Positions 8,750 to 17,675 are shown, counted from the first letter of the stretch. The stretch is 19,916 bases of DNA from an uncultured Collinsella sp. (GCA_900543275.1 UQQL01000034.1:1-19916); one strand, 5' to 3'. The notes: generated from the letters alone by a model not told the origin. Program-made: numbers and translations.

Positions 8750-9661
8750 ATGGGTCTGTTTAACGCCGTCATGGCGCTCTCGGGCATGATTGACACGGAT
8801 GTGATCGAGGACGAGCGCCTTGCGCGTCATACGAGCTATCGTATCGGCGGCAAGGCCGACCTCTTTGTGACGTGCCACAGCTATCATGCCCTTCGCCGCG
8901 CCGTGGCGGTGCTCGATCGCGAGCAGGTGCCGTGGGTCATCATCGGCAAGGGCTCCAATCTGCTGGTTGCCGATGGCGGTTATCGCGGTGCCGTCATTTC
9001 GCTCGGACGTGAGTTCCAGCGCACGGTTGTTGCCGATGACGGTTGTACGCTGACGGTCGGTGCGGGCGTGATGTTTGCGCGCCTGGTCAACGATGCCCTG
9101 TCGCGTAGCCTCTCGGGCCTTGAGTTTGCCGTTGGCATTCCTGGTTCGGTCGGCGGTGCGATATCTATGAATGCCGGCACGCGGACCGAGTGGATTGGCT
9201 CGCTGGTTGAGGATGTCGTAACGTTTGACCCGGCATCCGGTATCAAGCATTATGCGGGATCCGAGATCTCTTGGGGCTACCGCGAATGTAGCCTTCCCCG
9301 CAATGAGATCATCCTCGAGTGCGTGCTCAAGCTTAAACCGGCGCCCAAGGCCGACATTCGCGAGCGCATGGAGCGGTACCTTACAAGGCGCAAGCGTACG
9401 CAGCCCATGGGTCGCGCATCCTGCGGGTCTGTCTTTCGCAACCCGCCCGATGCGAGTGTGGGCAAGCTTATCGAGGATTGTGGATTAAAGGGTTTTTCGA
9501 TTGGCGGCGCGGAAGTTTCGCCCGTTCACGCTAATTTTATCGTTAATAACGGAACTGCCTCGGCCGATGACGTTGCCGCGGTTATCAGACATGTGCACGG
9601 AAAGGTGAGGGAGGCGTATGGCATCGAGCTCAGACCGGAAGTTAAATTCCTCGGCTTCTAG
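8750..9661 (+). CDS. murB: UDP-N-acetylenolpyruvoylglucosamine reductase MurB
   Basis: MurB is the FAD flavoprotein that reduces UDP-GlcNAc-enolpyruvate with NADPH to give UDP-MurNAc, the substrate of MurC. The 303-residue length and layout fit the shorter (type II) Gram-positive form. The FAD domain carries TSYRIGGKAD near the N-terminus, GKGSNLLVADGGY from residue 66, and a GIPGSVGGAISMNAGT stretch. The catalytic Ser is in RASCGSVFRNP, probably Ser227, and the C-terminal AEVSPVHANFIVN block carries the conserved Glu (about residue 255). The start at ATG 8750 has only a weak ribosome site, so coupling to murC is likely. In-frame ATGs at 8771 and 8786 are alternatives. The last 44 bases overlap ftsQ in another frame. 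Confidence 0.96.
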   Translation: MGLFNAVMALSGMIDTDVIEDERLARHTSYRIGGKADLFVTCHSYHALRRAVAVLDREQVPWVIIGKGSNLLVADGGYRGAVISLGREFQRTVVADDGCTLTVGAGVMFARLVNDALSRSLSGLEFAVGIPGSVGGAISMNAGTRTEWIGSLVEDVVTFDPASGIKHYAGSEISWGYRECSLPRNEIILECVLKLKPAPKADIRERMERYLTRRKRTQPMGRASCGSVFRNPPDASVGKLIEDCGLKGFSIGGAEVSPVHANFIVNNGTASADDVAAVIRHVHGKVREAYGIELRPEVKFLGF

Positions 9662-10874
9662 AGCATCGAAACCCACCTTCCGCCGCGCCGGAGGGCGTTC
9701 CGGCGCGCCTGCCAAACCTCAACGCAATACCGTCGCGCACTCTAAGTCTGTCGGGCATGCTCGACAGACCAGTCGTCCGGTCGTCGGCTCGCAGCTCGGT
9801 AATCGTCCGGCCGCAAAAAAGTCCTCGCGTCCCTCGGTGACGTCAAAGCCTGTTATGGGCGCCAAGCCTGCCCGTCCCATGGCAGCTCCCAAGCCCTCGA
9901 CGGGAACTAAAGCGGCGCGTCCAGGTCTCACGCTGGGCGCATCGAAACCGCGCTCGCTGACATCGGTGCCGGCTACCGCCAAGAAGCCTTCGAGTAAAAA
10001 AGGTTTCAACCCGTTATCTTCACTTGGAGCGATGGCAAATAAAACATCAGATGCCGCTTCTGTCGTTACAGGCAAAGGCAAAATCGTGGGCGGCGTTCTG
10101 GCCGTCTTGGCCGTGCTCGTCGTCGTTGCCATCGTGGTGATCAACTCTGGACTGTTTACTGCCACTGATATTCAGATTCAAGGCAGCGAGCATGTGACGA
10201 AGCACGATGCTATCCAGCTGATCGACTTGCCCGAGGGAACGTCGCTTTTTAACGTCGATCCCGACCAGATTACCGAGGATCTCAAGCAGAACCCGTGGGT
10301 TTCGGGCGTGGATGTCCAGCGCCAGTTTCCCCATACGCTTATCATCACGCCGACGGAGCGTAAAGTTATCGCCATTGCGTATATCAGCTCCGACGACCTT
10401 GCCTGGGCTATCGGAGACGATGACACCTGGATCGCCCCGCTGTCGACGTCGGTCGAAGTGGACGACCAGGGCAACGTCATCACGACAGGGCAGGGCTCAA
10501 ATACCTTGACCGGAATCGATGCCGCGCTGGCGCTCGCCAAGCATTATGGCGCGGTGTTATTGACTGATGTCTCGGCGGATGTCGCTCCGGTTTCCGGCCA
10601 GGCGGTGAACTCCAAAGCCGTTAAGGCCGGCCTGGATTATGTGCGTGGTTTTTCGAGCGAGTTCTTGGGACAAGTCAAGGATATTTCCACGCCTTCGGTC
10701 GAAGCCATCTCGGCAAACCTCAATAACGGCATTGAGGTGTCGCTGGGCGATTCGGACGATATCGCCAAGAAGGAACGCGTAGTCACCAAGTTGCTTTCGC
10801 AGGTAGAGGGCGTAACGTATATCAATGTGCGCTCTCCGGGCAACTACACATTTAGGAATGCTCCGACCTCGTAG
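9618..10874 (+). CDS. ftsQ: Divisome protein FtsQ/DivIB with long basic N-terminal tail
   Basis: FtsQ/DivIB is a bitopic membrane scaffold that links FtsW and FtsI activity to the Z ring. The 418-residue product has three parts. About 150 N-terminal residues are low-complexity and rich in Lys, Arg, Pro, Ser and Ala. One membrane helix lies at about 157-176. A POTRA domain starts near 180 (FTATDIQIQGSEHVTKHDAI through TPTERKVIAIAYI), followed by a weakly conserved FtsQ beta domain. The ATG at 9618 lies only 3 bases after AGGGAGG, a short spacing, and the gene overlaps the end of murB by 44 bases. A later start inside the tail is possible but none looks better. The tail is far longer than the short cytoplasmic segment usual for FtsQ. 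The position between murB and ftsZ agrees with the call. Confidence 0.9.
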   Translation: MASSSDRKLNSSASRASKPTFRRAGGRSGAPAKPQRNTVAHSKSVGHARQTSRPVVGSQLGNRPAAKKSSRPSVTSKPVMGAKPARPMAAPKPSTGTKAARPGLTLGASKPRSLTSVPATAKKPSSKKGFNPLSSLGAMANKTSDAASVVTGKGKIVGGVLAVLAVLVVVAIVVINSGLFTATDIQIQGSEHVTKHDAIQLIDLPEGTSLFNVDPDQITEDLKQNPWVSGVDVQRQFPHTLIITPTERKVIAIAYISSDDLAWAIGDDDTWIAPLSTSVEVDDQGNVITTGQGSNTLTGIDAALALAKHYGAVLLTDVSADVAPVSGQAVNSKAVKAGLDYVRGFSSEFLGQVKDISTPSVEAISANLNNGIEVSLGDSDDIAKKERVVTKLLSQVEGVTYINVRSPGNYTFRNAPTS

Positions 10875-11005
10875 CGCTGGTTGATGCTTTGTTGAGGGGC
10901 CATACCACGACGTTTATCTGGTTTGTTTGGTTTTCACGGTCAATTATTTGACTGATACGTTCATAATGTGCAAACATAATACGGTTTACCTTTGCATTTA
11001 CTTTC

Positions 11006-11038
11006 AACCTGAAGGTTAATGTGCGCAGGGGTCGACCC
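11006..11038 (+). promoter_or_regulatory. Two short dyads in the ftsZ upstream region
   Basis: The gap between ftsQ and ftsZ (10875-11073) is more AT-rich than its flanks. It contains AACCT-GA-AGGTT at 11006-11017 and the perfect palindrome GGGTCGACCC at 11029-11038, 36 bases before the ftsZ ATG. A CATAAT hexamer occurs twice, 13 bases apart (10962 and 10975), and TTGACT is at 10948, but no -35/-10 pair has normal 16-18 base spacing. The region is the likely site of ftsZ promoter control. The dyads as operators are inference only. Confidence 0.3.
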
Positions 11039-11073
11039 ATGCTATGGCTATAACCTTTGTTCGGAGGACCGAC

Positions 11074-12228
11074 ATGCACGAGACAGAGATCAACAACTAC
11101 CTTGCCGTCATTAAGGTGGTCGGCGTCGGCGGCGGCGGTACCAACGCGGTCAATCGAATGATCGAAGAGGGCATCCGCGGCGTCGAGTTTGTTGCCATCA
11201 ACACCGATGCTCAGGCACTCGCGATCTCTGATGCCGATATCAAGGTGCACATCGGCACCGACCTTACCCGCGGCCTGGGCGCCGGCGCCAATCCCGAGGT
11301 TGGCCGCAAGGCTGCCGATGAGTCCCGCGACGACATCGCCGAGGCGCTCGCTGGCGCCGACATGGTGTTTATCACCTGCGGCGAGGGCGGCGGCACCGGT
11401 ACCGGCGCTGCTCCCATCGTTGCCGATATCGCGATGAACGAGGTCGGCGCACTGACCGTCGCCGTCGTGACCAAGCCCTTCACCTTCGAGGGCCGCAAGC
11501 GTAAGAAGAGCGCCGAGGAGGGCATCAAGACCCTCTCCGATTGCGTCGACACCATGATCGTCATCCCTAACGATAAGCTGCTCGACATCGCCGAGAAGAA
11601 GACCACCATGCTCGAGGCCTTCGCGATTGCCGATGGCGTCCTTTCCCAGGGCACCCAGGGCATCACCGACCTCATCACCGTCCCCGGTATCATCAACCTG
11701 GACTTCGCCGATGTTAAGACCATCATGAAGCAGGCCGGTACCGCCATGATGGGTATCGGTACCTCTTCTGGGGATACTCGTGCCGTCGACGCTGCCCAGC
11801 AGGCCATCTCCAGCCCGCTGCTCGAGAGCTCCATCGATGGTGCCACGCGCGTGCTGCTCTCCATCGCCGGTTCCAAGGACCTGGGCATCCAGGAGATCAG
11901 CGACGCCGCCGACGTTGTCGCCAACGCCGTCGACCCCGAGGCCAACATCATCTTCGGTACCGTTGTCGACGAGTCCCTGGGCGATCAGGTGCGTATCACC
12001 GTCATCGCTACGGGCTTCTCCGACTCCAACGTCAACCGTCAGGATGAGCTCTTTGCTGCTCAGCAGTCTCAGAGCAAGGCCGCTGCCTCCGCTGAGCCGC
12101 AGCGCACCGCTCCGGCTGCCAGCCCGGCTCAGGCCGCTCCGACCCGCAACGTCGGTGGTACCGAGCTGCCCAACTTTGGCAACGACCAGTTCGAGCTTCC
12201 CGACTTCCTGAAGCGCGGTAGCTTCTAG
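11074..12228 (+). CDS. ftsZ: Cell division GTPase FtsZ
   Basis: FtsZ is the tubulin-like GTPase that forms the Z ring and organises division. ATG 11074 is chosen because GGAGG (11063-11067) lies 6 bases upstream. The in-frame ATG at 11044 has no ribosome site and adds ten atypical residues. The product is 384 residues. It has the nucleotide-binding loop GVGGGGTNAV (17-26), the tubulin signature GGGTGTGAAP (105-114) and the synergy-loop NLDFADV (208-214). A variable Ala/Pro/Gln-rich linker leads to the C-terminal interaction peptide ELPDFLKR (374-381), the binding site for SepF and other partners. Codon use is more biased toward C-ending codons than in its neighbours, which suits high expression. 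An intrinsic terminator follows. Confidence 0.99.
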   Translation: MHETEINNYLAVIKVVGVGGGGTNAVNRMIEEGIRGVEFVAINTDAQALAISDADIKVHIGTDLTRGLGAGANPEVGRKAADESRDDIAEALAGADMVFITCGEGGGTGTGAAPIVADIAMNEVGALTVAVVTKPFTFEGRKRKKSAEEGIKTLSDCVDTMIVIPNDKLLDIAEKKTTMLEAFAIADGVLSQGTQGITDLITVPGIINLDFADVKTIMKQAGTAMMGIGTSSGDTRAVDAAQQAISSPLLESSIDGATRVLLSIAGSKDLGIQEISDAADVVANAVDPEANIIFGTVVDESLGDQVRITVIATGFSDSNVNRQDELFAAQQSQSKAAASAEPQRTAPAASPAQAAPTRNVGGTELPNFGNDQFELPDFLKRGSF

Positions 12229-12250
12229 TTCGTTTTTCTCAACGACCTGC

Positions 12251-12290
12251 ACGGGGTGTGTCCATTTGGATGCACCCCGTTTTGTTTCTC
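12251..12290 (+). terminator. Rho-independent terminator after ftsZ
   Basis: ACGGGGTG (12251-12258) pairs with CACCCCGT (12273-12280). The stem continues inward through two G-T wobble pairs and TCC/GGA around an ATTT loop, and a T-rich run (TTTTGTTT) follows. This is a strong intrinsic terminator and separates ftsZ from the pgeF-pst unit. Confidence 0.88.
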
Positions 12291-12317
12291 GTTTGTAAAC
12301 GAAAGCCTCCAATCTCC

Positions 12318-12335
12318 TTACGTTCCCTTTACGTT
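12318..12335 (+). promoter_or_regulatory. Candidate Pho box: two TTACGTT repeats, 11-base period
   Basis: TTACGTT occurs at 12318-12324 and again at 12329-12335, exactly one 11-base step apart. An 11-base direct-repeat period is the known layout of response-regulator Pho boxes (PhoB/PhoP type). It lies about 100 bases upstream of pgeF, the first gene of the unit that runs into pstSCAB-phoU. Possible -10 hexamers downstream are TATCCT (12354) and TATAAA (12382). Only two clear repeats are visible, so this is a hypothesis supported by position. Confidence 0.35.
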
Positions 12336-12396
12336 TGGTCCCTACCGCTGCGGGTATCCTTTTAAAGAAGTATGACAGCCGTATAAACGCGGACTG

Positions 12397-12411
12397 CGCG
12401 GCGACGCCGCG
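12397..12411 (+). other. GC hairpin in the pgeF leader
   Basis: CGCGGC-GAC-GCCGCG forms a perfect six-pair stem with a three-base loop, ending 14 bases before the AGGAGG ribosome site of pgeF. If the message starts upstream, this stem would sit in the 5' leader. There is no T run, so it is not a terminator. A role in message stability or translation is only a guess. Confidence 0.3.
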
Positions 12412-12438
12412 GTACTTGTGTTATTAGGAGGCTTTAGT

Positions 12439-13239
12439 ATGGCAGCACGTGCGGACAACGTTTCGCGTGTCGACCATGATGGAGTTACGTTGGTGGAGGG
12501 CGCGACATCCGATGTCCGCTTTGCCTTTACCGAGCGCACCGGTGGCGTTTCTGAAGATGCGTACTCCTCGCTCAACCTGGGCTCGCATGTAGGCGATGAC
12601 CCCTTTGCTGTTCAAGAAAATCGTCGTCGAGCGCTCGAAGCTATGGGCGCCACTGAGTGCGAGCATAATCTGCTCGTGCCCAATCAGGTACATGGTGACC
12701 ATATCGTTACGGTGACTTCGAACGGCGCCGACGATCTTGAGGCTGTTCGCGAGCAGATTGCCGAGGGCTGCGATGCCATCGTCTGTACGGCCCATGACGT
12801 GCCCGTGCTGCTCTGCTTTGCCGACTGCGTTCCCGTGGTGCTGGTGGCCCCTGGCGGATTTGCCGTGGTGCACTCCGGTTGGAAGGGCACGATTGCACGT
12901 ATTTCTGCCAAGGCGTGCCAGGCGCTTTGCGATGCTGCCGGCTGCGATGCGAGCGACGTTTCCGCCTATATCGGCCCCCATATCTTGGCTGACGAATATG
13001 AGGTATCCCAGGAACTCATGGATCGCTTTGCCGTCGAGTTCTCTTGCATCGATGCGAGTGCCTCTCGCATGCTCGATCTTTCCGCTGCCATTTGTGAGGC
13101 GCTGGTAGATGCCGGTGTGGACGCGGATAATATCGTGGATACCCAGCTTTCGACTGTGCGTCAGAACGACCGCTTTTATTCCTACCGTAACGAGGACGGC
13201 ACCTGTGGGCGCCATGCCGCGATTGGCGTGATGCTATGA
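12439..13239 (+). CDS. pgeF: Peptidoglycan editing factor PgeF (YfiH/YlmD, LACC1 family)
   Basis: Family members are zinc-dependent purine nucleoside-handling enzymes, formerly called multicopper polyphenol oxidases. E. coli PgeF (YfiH) limits wrong amino acids in the peptidoglycan stem peptide. ATG 12439 follows AGGAGG (12426-12431) by 7 bases, giving 266 residues. An upstream in-frame GTG (12418) overlaps that site and is rejected. The metal-site residues are His85 in NQVHGDH, Cys130 in CFADCVPVVL, and His145 in VVHSGWKGTIARI. A YIGPHI segment follows. In Gram-positives this gene usually follows ftsZ, as here. The stop overlaps the pstS start (ATGA), so the gene appears to head the phosphate operon, which is unusual. 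The exact substrate cannot be told from sequence. Confidence 0.92.
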   Translation: MAARADNVSRVDHDGVTLVEGATSDVRFAFTERTGGVSEDAYSSLNLGSHVGDDPFAVQENRRRALEAMGATECEHNLLVPNQVHGDHIVTVTSNGADDLEAVREQIAEGCDAIVCTAHDVPVLLCFADCVPVVLVAPGGFAVVHSGWKGTIARISAKACQALCDAAGCDASDVSAYIGPHILADEYEVSQELMDRFAVEFSCIDASASRMLDLSAAICEALVDAGVDADNIVDTQLSTVRQNDRFYSYRNEDGTCGRHAAIGVML

Positions 13240-14072
13240 GAAAGATCGTATCGGTCCTGAGCGCCGCTGTGCTTACGCTTACGCTGTGCGCCTGTTCTTC
13301 GGGATCTTCTACCTCTTCCATTACTGTGGCCGGCTCCACGACCTGCCTTCCTATCGCCGAAATTGCGGCAGAGGGCTTTAAGGAGGAGACCGGCATCGAC
13401 GTGCTCGTTTCCGGTTTGGGCTCTTCCGCTGGCATCGAAGCCGTCAGCGCTGGCACGGCCGATATCGCCAGCTCCTCCCGTGGACTCAATGCCGACGAAC
13501 AGGATCTGGGCCTGACTCCCATCGTCATTGCCCACGACGGTATCGCGGTCATCGTGAACGAAGACAACCCCGTCGATAACCTCTCGACCGAGCAGCTCCG
13601 CGATATCTATGCCGGCAAGATCACCAACTGGAAAGAAGTCGGTGGCGAGGACCTGAGGATTCAGGTTATCAACCGAGATGAGGCGTCTGGCACGCGTGAA
13701 GCCTTCCGCACCATCGTGATGGACGGCACCCCGTTCGATCGCCGCTCCGCCGTTCTTTCGGGCACGGGCCAGGTGCGCGACGTGGTATCTCGTTCGCGCG
13801 GGGCTATCGGCTACATTTCGCTGGGCTTCGTCGATAGCCTCAACGCCAAGACCTCGGTCAAGGCCGTCTCGGTCAATCATGTTGAGGCGTCCGAGAAGAC
13901 GGTCGCGAGTGGCGGCTATCCCATCTCGCGCGACCTTTACTTCTTTGTGAAGGGTGCGCCTTCGCAGCGGGCGCAGGATTACATCGACTACGTGACGTCC
14001 GAAAAGATGGACAAGCAGATTCGCGAGGCGGGCTTTATTCCCGTCACCAACGACGAGAAGGGGAGTGAGTAG
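13236..14072 (+). CDS. pstS: Phosphate ABC transporter substrate-binding lipoprotein PstS
   Basis: PstS captures phosphate outside the membrane and delivers it to PstC/PstA. The 278-residue product has a lipoprotein signal: a basic N-terminus, a hydrophobic run, and a lipobox ending in LCAC with Cys20 as the probable lipidated residue. Phosphate-binding features are AGSTTCLPIAE (Gly33-Thr36), the SSRGLN loop, and DEASGTREAF at 148-157. ITNWKEVGG is the usual PstS segment. It is one of the shorter PstS forms. The ATG at 13236 overlaps the pgeF stop by 4 bases with no strong ribosome site, which implies translational coupling. pstC follows immediately. Confidence 0.95.
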   Translation: MRKIVSVLSAAVLTLTLCACSSGSSTSSITVAGSTTCLPIAEIAAEGFKEETGIDVLVSGLGSSAGIEAVSAGTADIASSSRGLNADEQDLGLTPIVIAHDGIAVIVNEDNPVDNLSTEQLRDIYAGKITNWKEVGGEDLRIQVINRDEASGTREAFRTIVMDGTPFDRRSAVLSGTGQVRDVVSRSRGAIGYISLGFVDSLNAKTSVKAVSVNHVEASEKTVASGGYPISRDLYFFVKGAPSQRAQDYIDYVTSEKMDKQIREAGFIPVTNDEKGSE

Positions 14073-14073
14073 C

Positions 14074-15000
14074 ATGGAAGCACAGGAAAACTCCCAGACT
14101 GAGCAGAATGCTCAGGCGCCCAAGAAGCGCGAGCTGGCGCTCGTATCGCGCAGCACCTATATCAAGGAGAAGGCGCTGCAGTGGATTTTCTTTGCCTGCG
14201 CGTTCTTGGCGGTTGTTACCGTCATCCTGATTTTTGTCTTTACCACGTACTCGGCGCTGCCCGTCTTTACCGACATCGGTCTGGCGGACTTCTTTAGCTT
14301 TACGTGGGCGCCCTCTGAGGGCCACTACGGCATCGTGTCGCTGCTTGCCGGCTCGGGTCTGGTGACCGTCGGTGCGCTCGCCATGGGTGTGCCCCTAGGC
14401 GTGGGCACGGCCGTGTATCTGGTCGAGATCGCCAGCAAGCGCGTGCGCAAGCTCATCAGCCCTGCCGTTGACCTGTTGGCCGGCATCCCTTCTATCATCT
14501 ATGGCTTCTTTGGCATGATCATCATCCGTCCGTTTATCGCGCAACTGACCGGTGGTCTTGGTTTTGGTGCGCTGACGGCGTGGTTCGTGCTTGCCATCAT
14601 GATCGTCCCTACCATCACCACGCTCACCATCGATGCCCTCAATTCCATTCCCATGGGTATTCGCGAGGCATCGTATGCCATGGGTGCTACTAAGTGGCAG
14701 ACCATCTATAAGGTCGTGCTACCTGCCGCCAAGCTGGGTATCGTGGATGCCATCGTGCTGGGTATGGGCCGTGCCATCGGCGAGACCATGGCCGTGCTCA
14801 TGGTCGTGGGTAACGCCCCGGTTATTCCCGACAGCATTGCGAGCCCCATCTCGACGCTCACGAGCCAGATCGCGCTCGACATGAGCTATTCCTCGGGTCT
14901 GCACCGCTCGGCGCTGTTCGGCATGGGCGTGGTCCTGTTTATCATCTCCGCCACGCTGGTGGGCATCGTCCGTCTGATTTCCAAGAAGAAGAGGGGGTAG
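14074..15000 (+). CDS. pstC: Phosphate ABC transporter permease PstC
   Basis: PstC is one of the two membrane subunits that form the phosphate channel. ATG 14074 is chosen: AAGGGGAG (14059-14065 region) lies about 8 bases upstream. An in-frame GTG at 14065 overlaps that site. The product is 308 residues, with a charged N-terminal stretch of about 35 residues and then six or so membrane helices. Diagnostic segments are LLAGIPSIIYGFFGM, the EAA-type coupling loop around GIREASYAMGATKWQTIYKVVLPAAKLG, and GRAIGETMAVLMVVGN. It is called PstC rather than PstA from its position right after pstS and the ASYAMGATKWQ form of the loop. Confidence 0.94.
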   Translation: MEAQENSQTEQNAQAPKKRELALVSRSTYIKEKALQWIFFACAFLAVVTVILIFVFTTYSALPVFTDIGLADFFSFTWAPSEGHYGIVSLLAGSGLVTVGALAMGVPLGVGTAVYLVEIASKRVRKLISPAVDLLAGIPSIIYGFFGMIIIRPFIAQLTGGLGFGALTAWFVLAIMIVPTITTLTIDALNSIPMGIREASYAMGATKWQTIYKVVLPAAKLGIVDAIVLGMGRAIGETMAVLMVVGNAPVIPDSIASPISTLTSQIALDMSYSSGLHRSALFGMGVVLFIISATLVGIVRLISKKKRG

Positions 15001-15003
15001 GCT

Positions 15004-15909
15004 ATGTCCGATTCCGTTGACACGACGGTCGATACGACCTCGTCGCGCGAGCGCATCAAGCGTGCCCTTTCCCATGGCAAGAAGGGCCGCATCAACAAGG
15101 ACCTGTCCAACAAGATCATGCTTGGCGTGTTCCGTGCCGCGGCATACATCACCACGCTGGTGCTGGTCGCTATCATTGCCTATGTGGTCATTAACGGCCT
15201 GCCGCATATCTCGCTCGACTTTATCTTCGGTTGGCCCCAGGGCGTCAACGCCGAGGGCGGAATTTGGCCCACGATCGTCTCGACCGTCTATGTGACGGCG
15301 CTCGCCATGCTTATCTGCACGCCGATTGCTGTGCTGGCAGCCGTCTATCTGGCCGAGTACGCCAAGCAGGGCAAGGTCGTCGAGCTCATTCGCTACGCTG
15401 CTGACGCTTTGGCCTCGGTGCCCTCCATCGTTATGGGCCTGTTTGGCTATGCCTTGTTTGTCGAGGCCATGGGCCTGGGCCTTTCGATGGTCTCGGCCGC
15501 TCTGGCGCTCGCGCTCTTGATGCTTCCCATCGTCATGCGCACCACCGAAGAGGCCATTCGCGCCGTCCCGCGCTATATCCGTTGGGGCGCGTACGGCCTG
15601 GGCGCCACCAAGTGGCAGGTTGTCTCCAAGATTGTGCTTCCTTCTGCCTTTGGCCGTATTGCCACGGGCATCGTCCTCGCCATCGGCCGCGCCATTGGCG
15701 AGACCGCGGTGGTGCTCTACACCATGGGCCAAGCCATCAATCTACCTATTTCGCCGCTCGATTCCGGCCGTCCCATGACGGTTCACCTGTACCTGCTTGC
15801 CAACGACGGCATCAACATGAACGCAGCCTACGGCACCGCGCTCTTGCTGATGGTGATCATTCTGGCCTTCAACCTGTTTGCGCGCTTCCTGTCGCGCAAG
15901 CGTCGCTAG
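15004..15909 (+). CDS. pstA: Phosphate ABC transporter permease PstA
   Basis: PstA pairs with PstC in the membrane. The ATG at 15004 follows the pstC stop by 3 bases, with GAGGGG just upstream. The 301-residue protein has a hydrophilic N-terminus of about 45 residues and then six membrane segments. SVPSIVMGLFGYALF and the coupling loop GAYGLGATKWQVVSKIVLPSAFG, followed by GRAIGETAVVLYTMG, are typical of PstA permeases. The N-terminal stretch resembles the extended cytoplasmic start seen in some actinobacterial PstA proteins. It lies in the fixed order pstS-C-A-B. Confidence 0.94.
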   Translation: MSDSVDTTVDTTSSRERIKRALSHGKKGRINKDLSNKIMLGVFRAAAYITTLVLVAIIAYVVINGLPHISLDFIFGWPQGVNAEGGIWPTIVSTVYVTALAMLICTPIAVLAAVYLAEYAKQGKVVELIRYAADALASVPSIVMGLFGYALFVEAMGLGLSMVSAALALALLMLPIVMRTTEEAIRAVPRYIRWGAYGLGATKWQVVSKIVLPSAFGRIATGIVLAIGRAIGETAVVLYTMGQAINLPISPLDSGRPMTVHLYLLANDGINMNAAYGTALLLMVIILAFNLFARFLSRKRR

Positions 15910-15921
15910 TTAAGGAGTCCC

Positions 15922-16725
<804 letters not shown>

Positions 16726-16748
16726 TCGGTGCGACTAGTCCCAAGCCG

Positions 16749-16797
16749 ATCGGACCTGGTCCGGTGCGTATTCACTGTGCGGGCTGCATGACCGCAC
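16749..16797 (+). repeat. Two inverted repeats between pstB and phoU
   Basis: The 92-base pstB-phoU gap holds CGGACC-T-GGTCCG (16751-16763, extendable by two weak pairs) and GTGCGG/CCGCAC (16777-16782 and 16792-16797, 9-base loop). Neither is followed by a T run, so they are not classic terminators. They could be processing or stability hairpins that set relative levels of pstB and phoU, or an operator. Function is unknown. Confidence 0.4.
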
Positions 16798-16817
16798 CCA
16801 ACTGATTGGAGTGAACC

Positions 16818-17675
16818 ATGCGCAAACTGTTTTCCCGTCAGCTCGTCGAGGCCCGTCACGAGATGCTGAGCATCTATGAGGCCGTCGATCTGGCTCTCCA
16901 CGATGCCGTGAAGGCCTATGTGACCGACGACCGCAAGCTCGCCACCAAGACCAAGAAACGTACGCTTTCGATTGACGCGCGCTGCGCCAACCTGGAGGCC
17001 GTCTGCTACAACCTGATCGCCACGCAGTCACCGGTCGCCTCCGACTTCCGCCTGCTTCAGACGATCATCTACGTCGACTTTAACCTGCAGCGCATGACCG
17101 ATAAGGTCCGTCAGATCTGCCGTGCCACGCGTCATATGATCAAGGCCGACATCTCGCTGCCCAAGGAGCTTGTCGGCACGGTTAAGGCCGAGGCTGAGGC
17201 CGTCTACCGGGTGCTGGGCTCTTCGCTTTCTGCGCTCGTCACCAATGATATGTCCATCATCTGCAACCTGGCCGTCGAGGACGAGCCAGTGCACGCCGCC
17301 TACGAGAAGTTCTTCCGCACCTTTAACCGTATGGATACGGGCGACTTTATGGACGACGACAGCAACTATGACGACCTGCGCCGCGCCATCATGGTTTCGC
17401 GCTACCTCGATCGTATCGCTTCCATTTCCATCGATGCCGCTTGCCGTCTGACCTTCCTGTTGACTGGTCAGCGTATGAACGCCGGCGATATCGCCCGTGT
17501 GGACGAGGATGAGCTCGAGAGCATGCGCGTGCCTTCGGGCGAGGGTGTTATCATGAGGCCCGCCGTCGACGCGCGCTACGTTGCCAAGGTGCCCGCCAAC
17601 GAGCTCAGCGAGGGTCTTCGCTACCTGCTCGATCATCTTGAGGACGAGGACGATGGCGAGGACGACGAGGAGTAA
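16818..17675 (+). CDS. phoU: Phosphate signalling regulator PhoU
   Basis: PhoU is a cytoplasmic helical protein that links the PstSCAB transporter to the phosphate-sensing kinase and damps phosphate uptake. TTGGAGTG precedes the ATG at 16818. The product has 285 residues, longer than the usual 215-235. The N-terminal part matches the PhoU two-repeat fold (RQLVEARHEMLSIYEAVDLAL, then DFRLLQTIIYVDFNLQRMTDKV; second repeat with DLRRAIMVSRYLDRIASISIDAACRLTFLLTG). About 60 extra C-terminal residues end in a strongly acidic run (EDEDDGEDDEE). Position after pstB supports the call. No PhoR/PhoP kinase-regulator pair is in the window. Confidence 0.94.
   Translation: MRKLFSRQLVEARHEMLSIYEAVDLALHDAVKAYVTDDRKLATKTKKRTLSIDARCANLEAVCYNLIATQSPVASDFRLLQTIIYVDFNLQRMTDKVRQICRATRHMIKADISLPKELVGTVKAEAEAVYRVLGSSLSALVTNDMSIICNLAVEDEPVHAAYEKFFRTFNRMDTGDFMDDDSNYDDLRRAIMVSRYLDRIASISIDAACRLTFLLTGQRMNAGDIARVDEDELESMRVPSGEGVIMRPAVDARYVAKVPANELSEGLRYLLDHLEDEDDGEDDEE

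Noticed and set aside
10852..12312. Minus-strand open frame of 486 residues opposite ftsZ.
   Set aside because: It mirrors the highly biased codons of ftsZ, spans its promoter and terminator, and shows no recognisable protein features.
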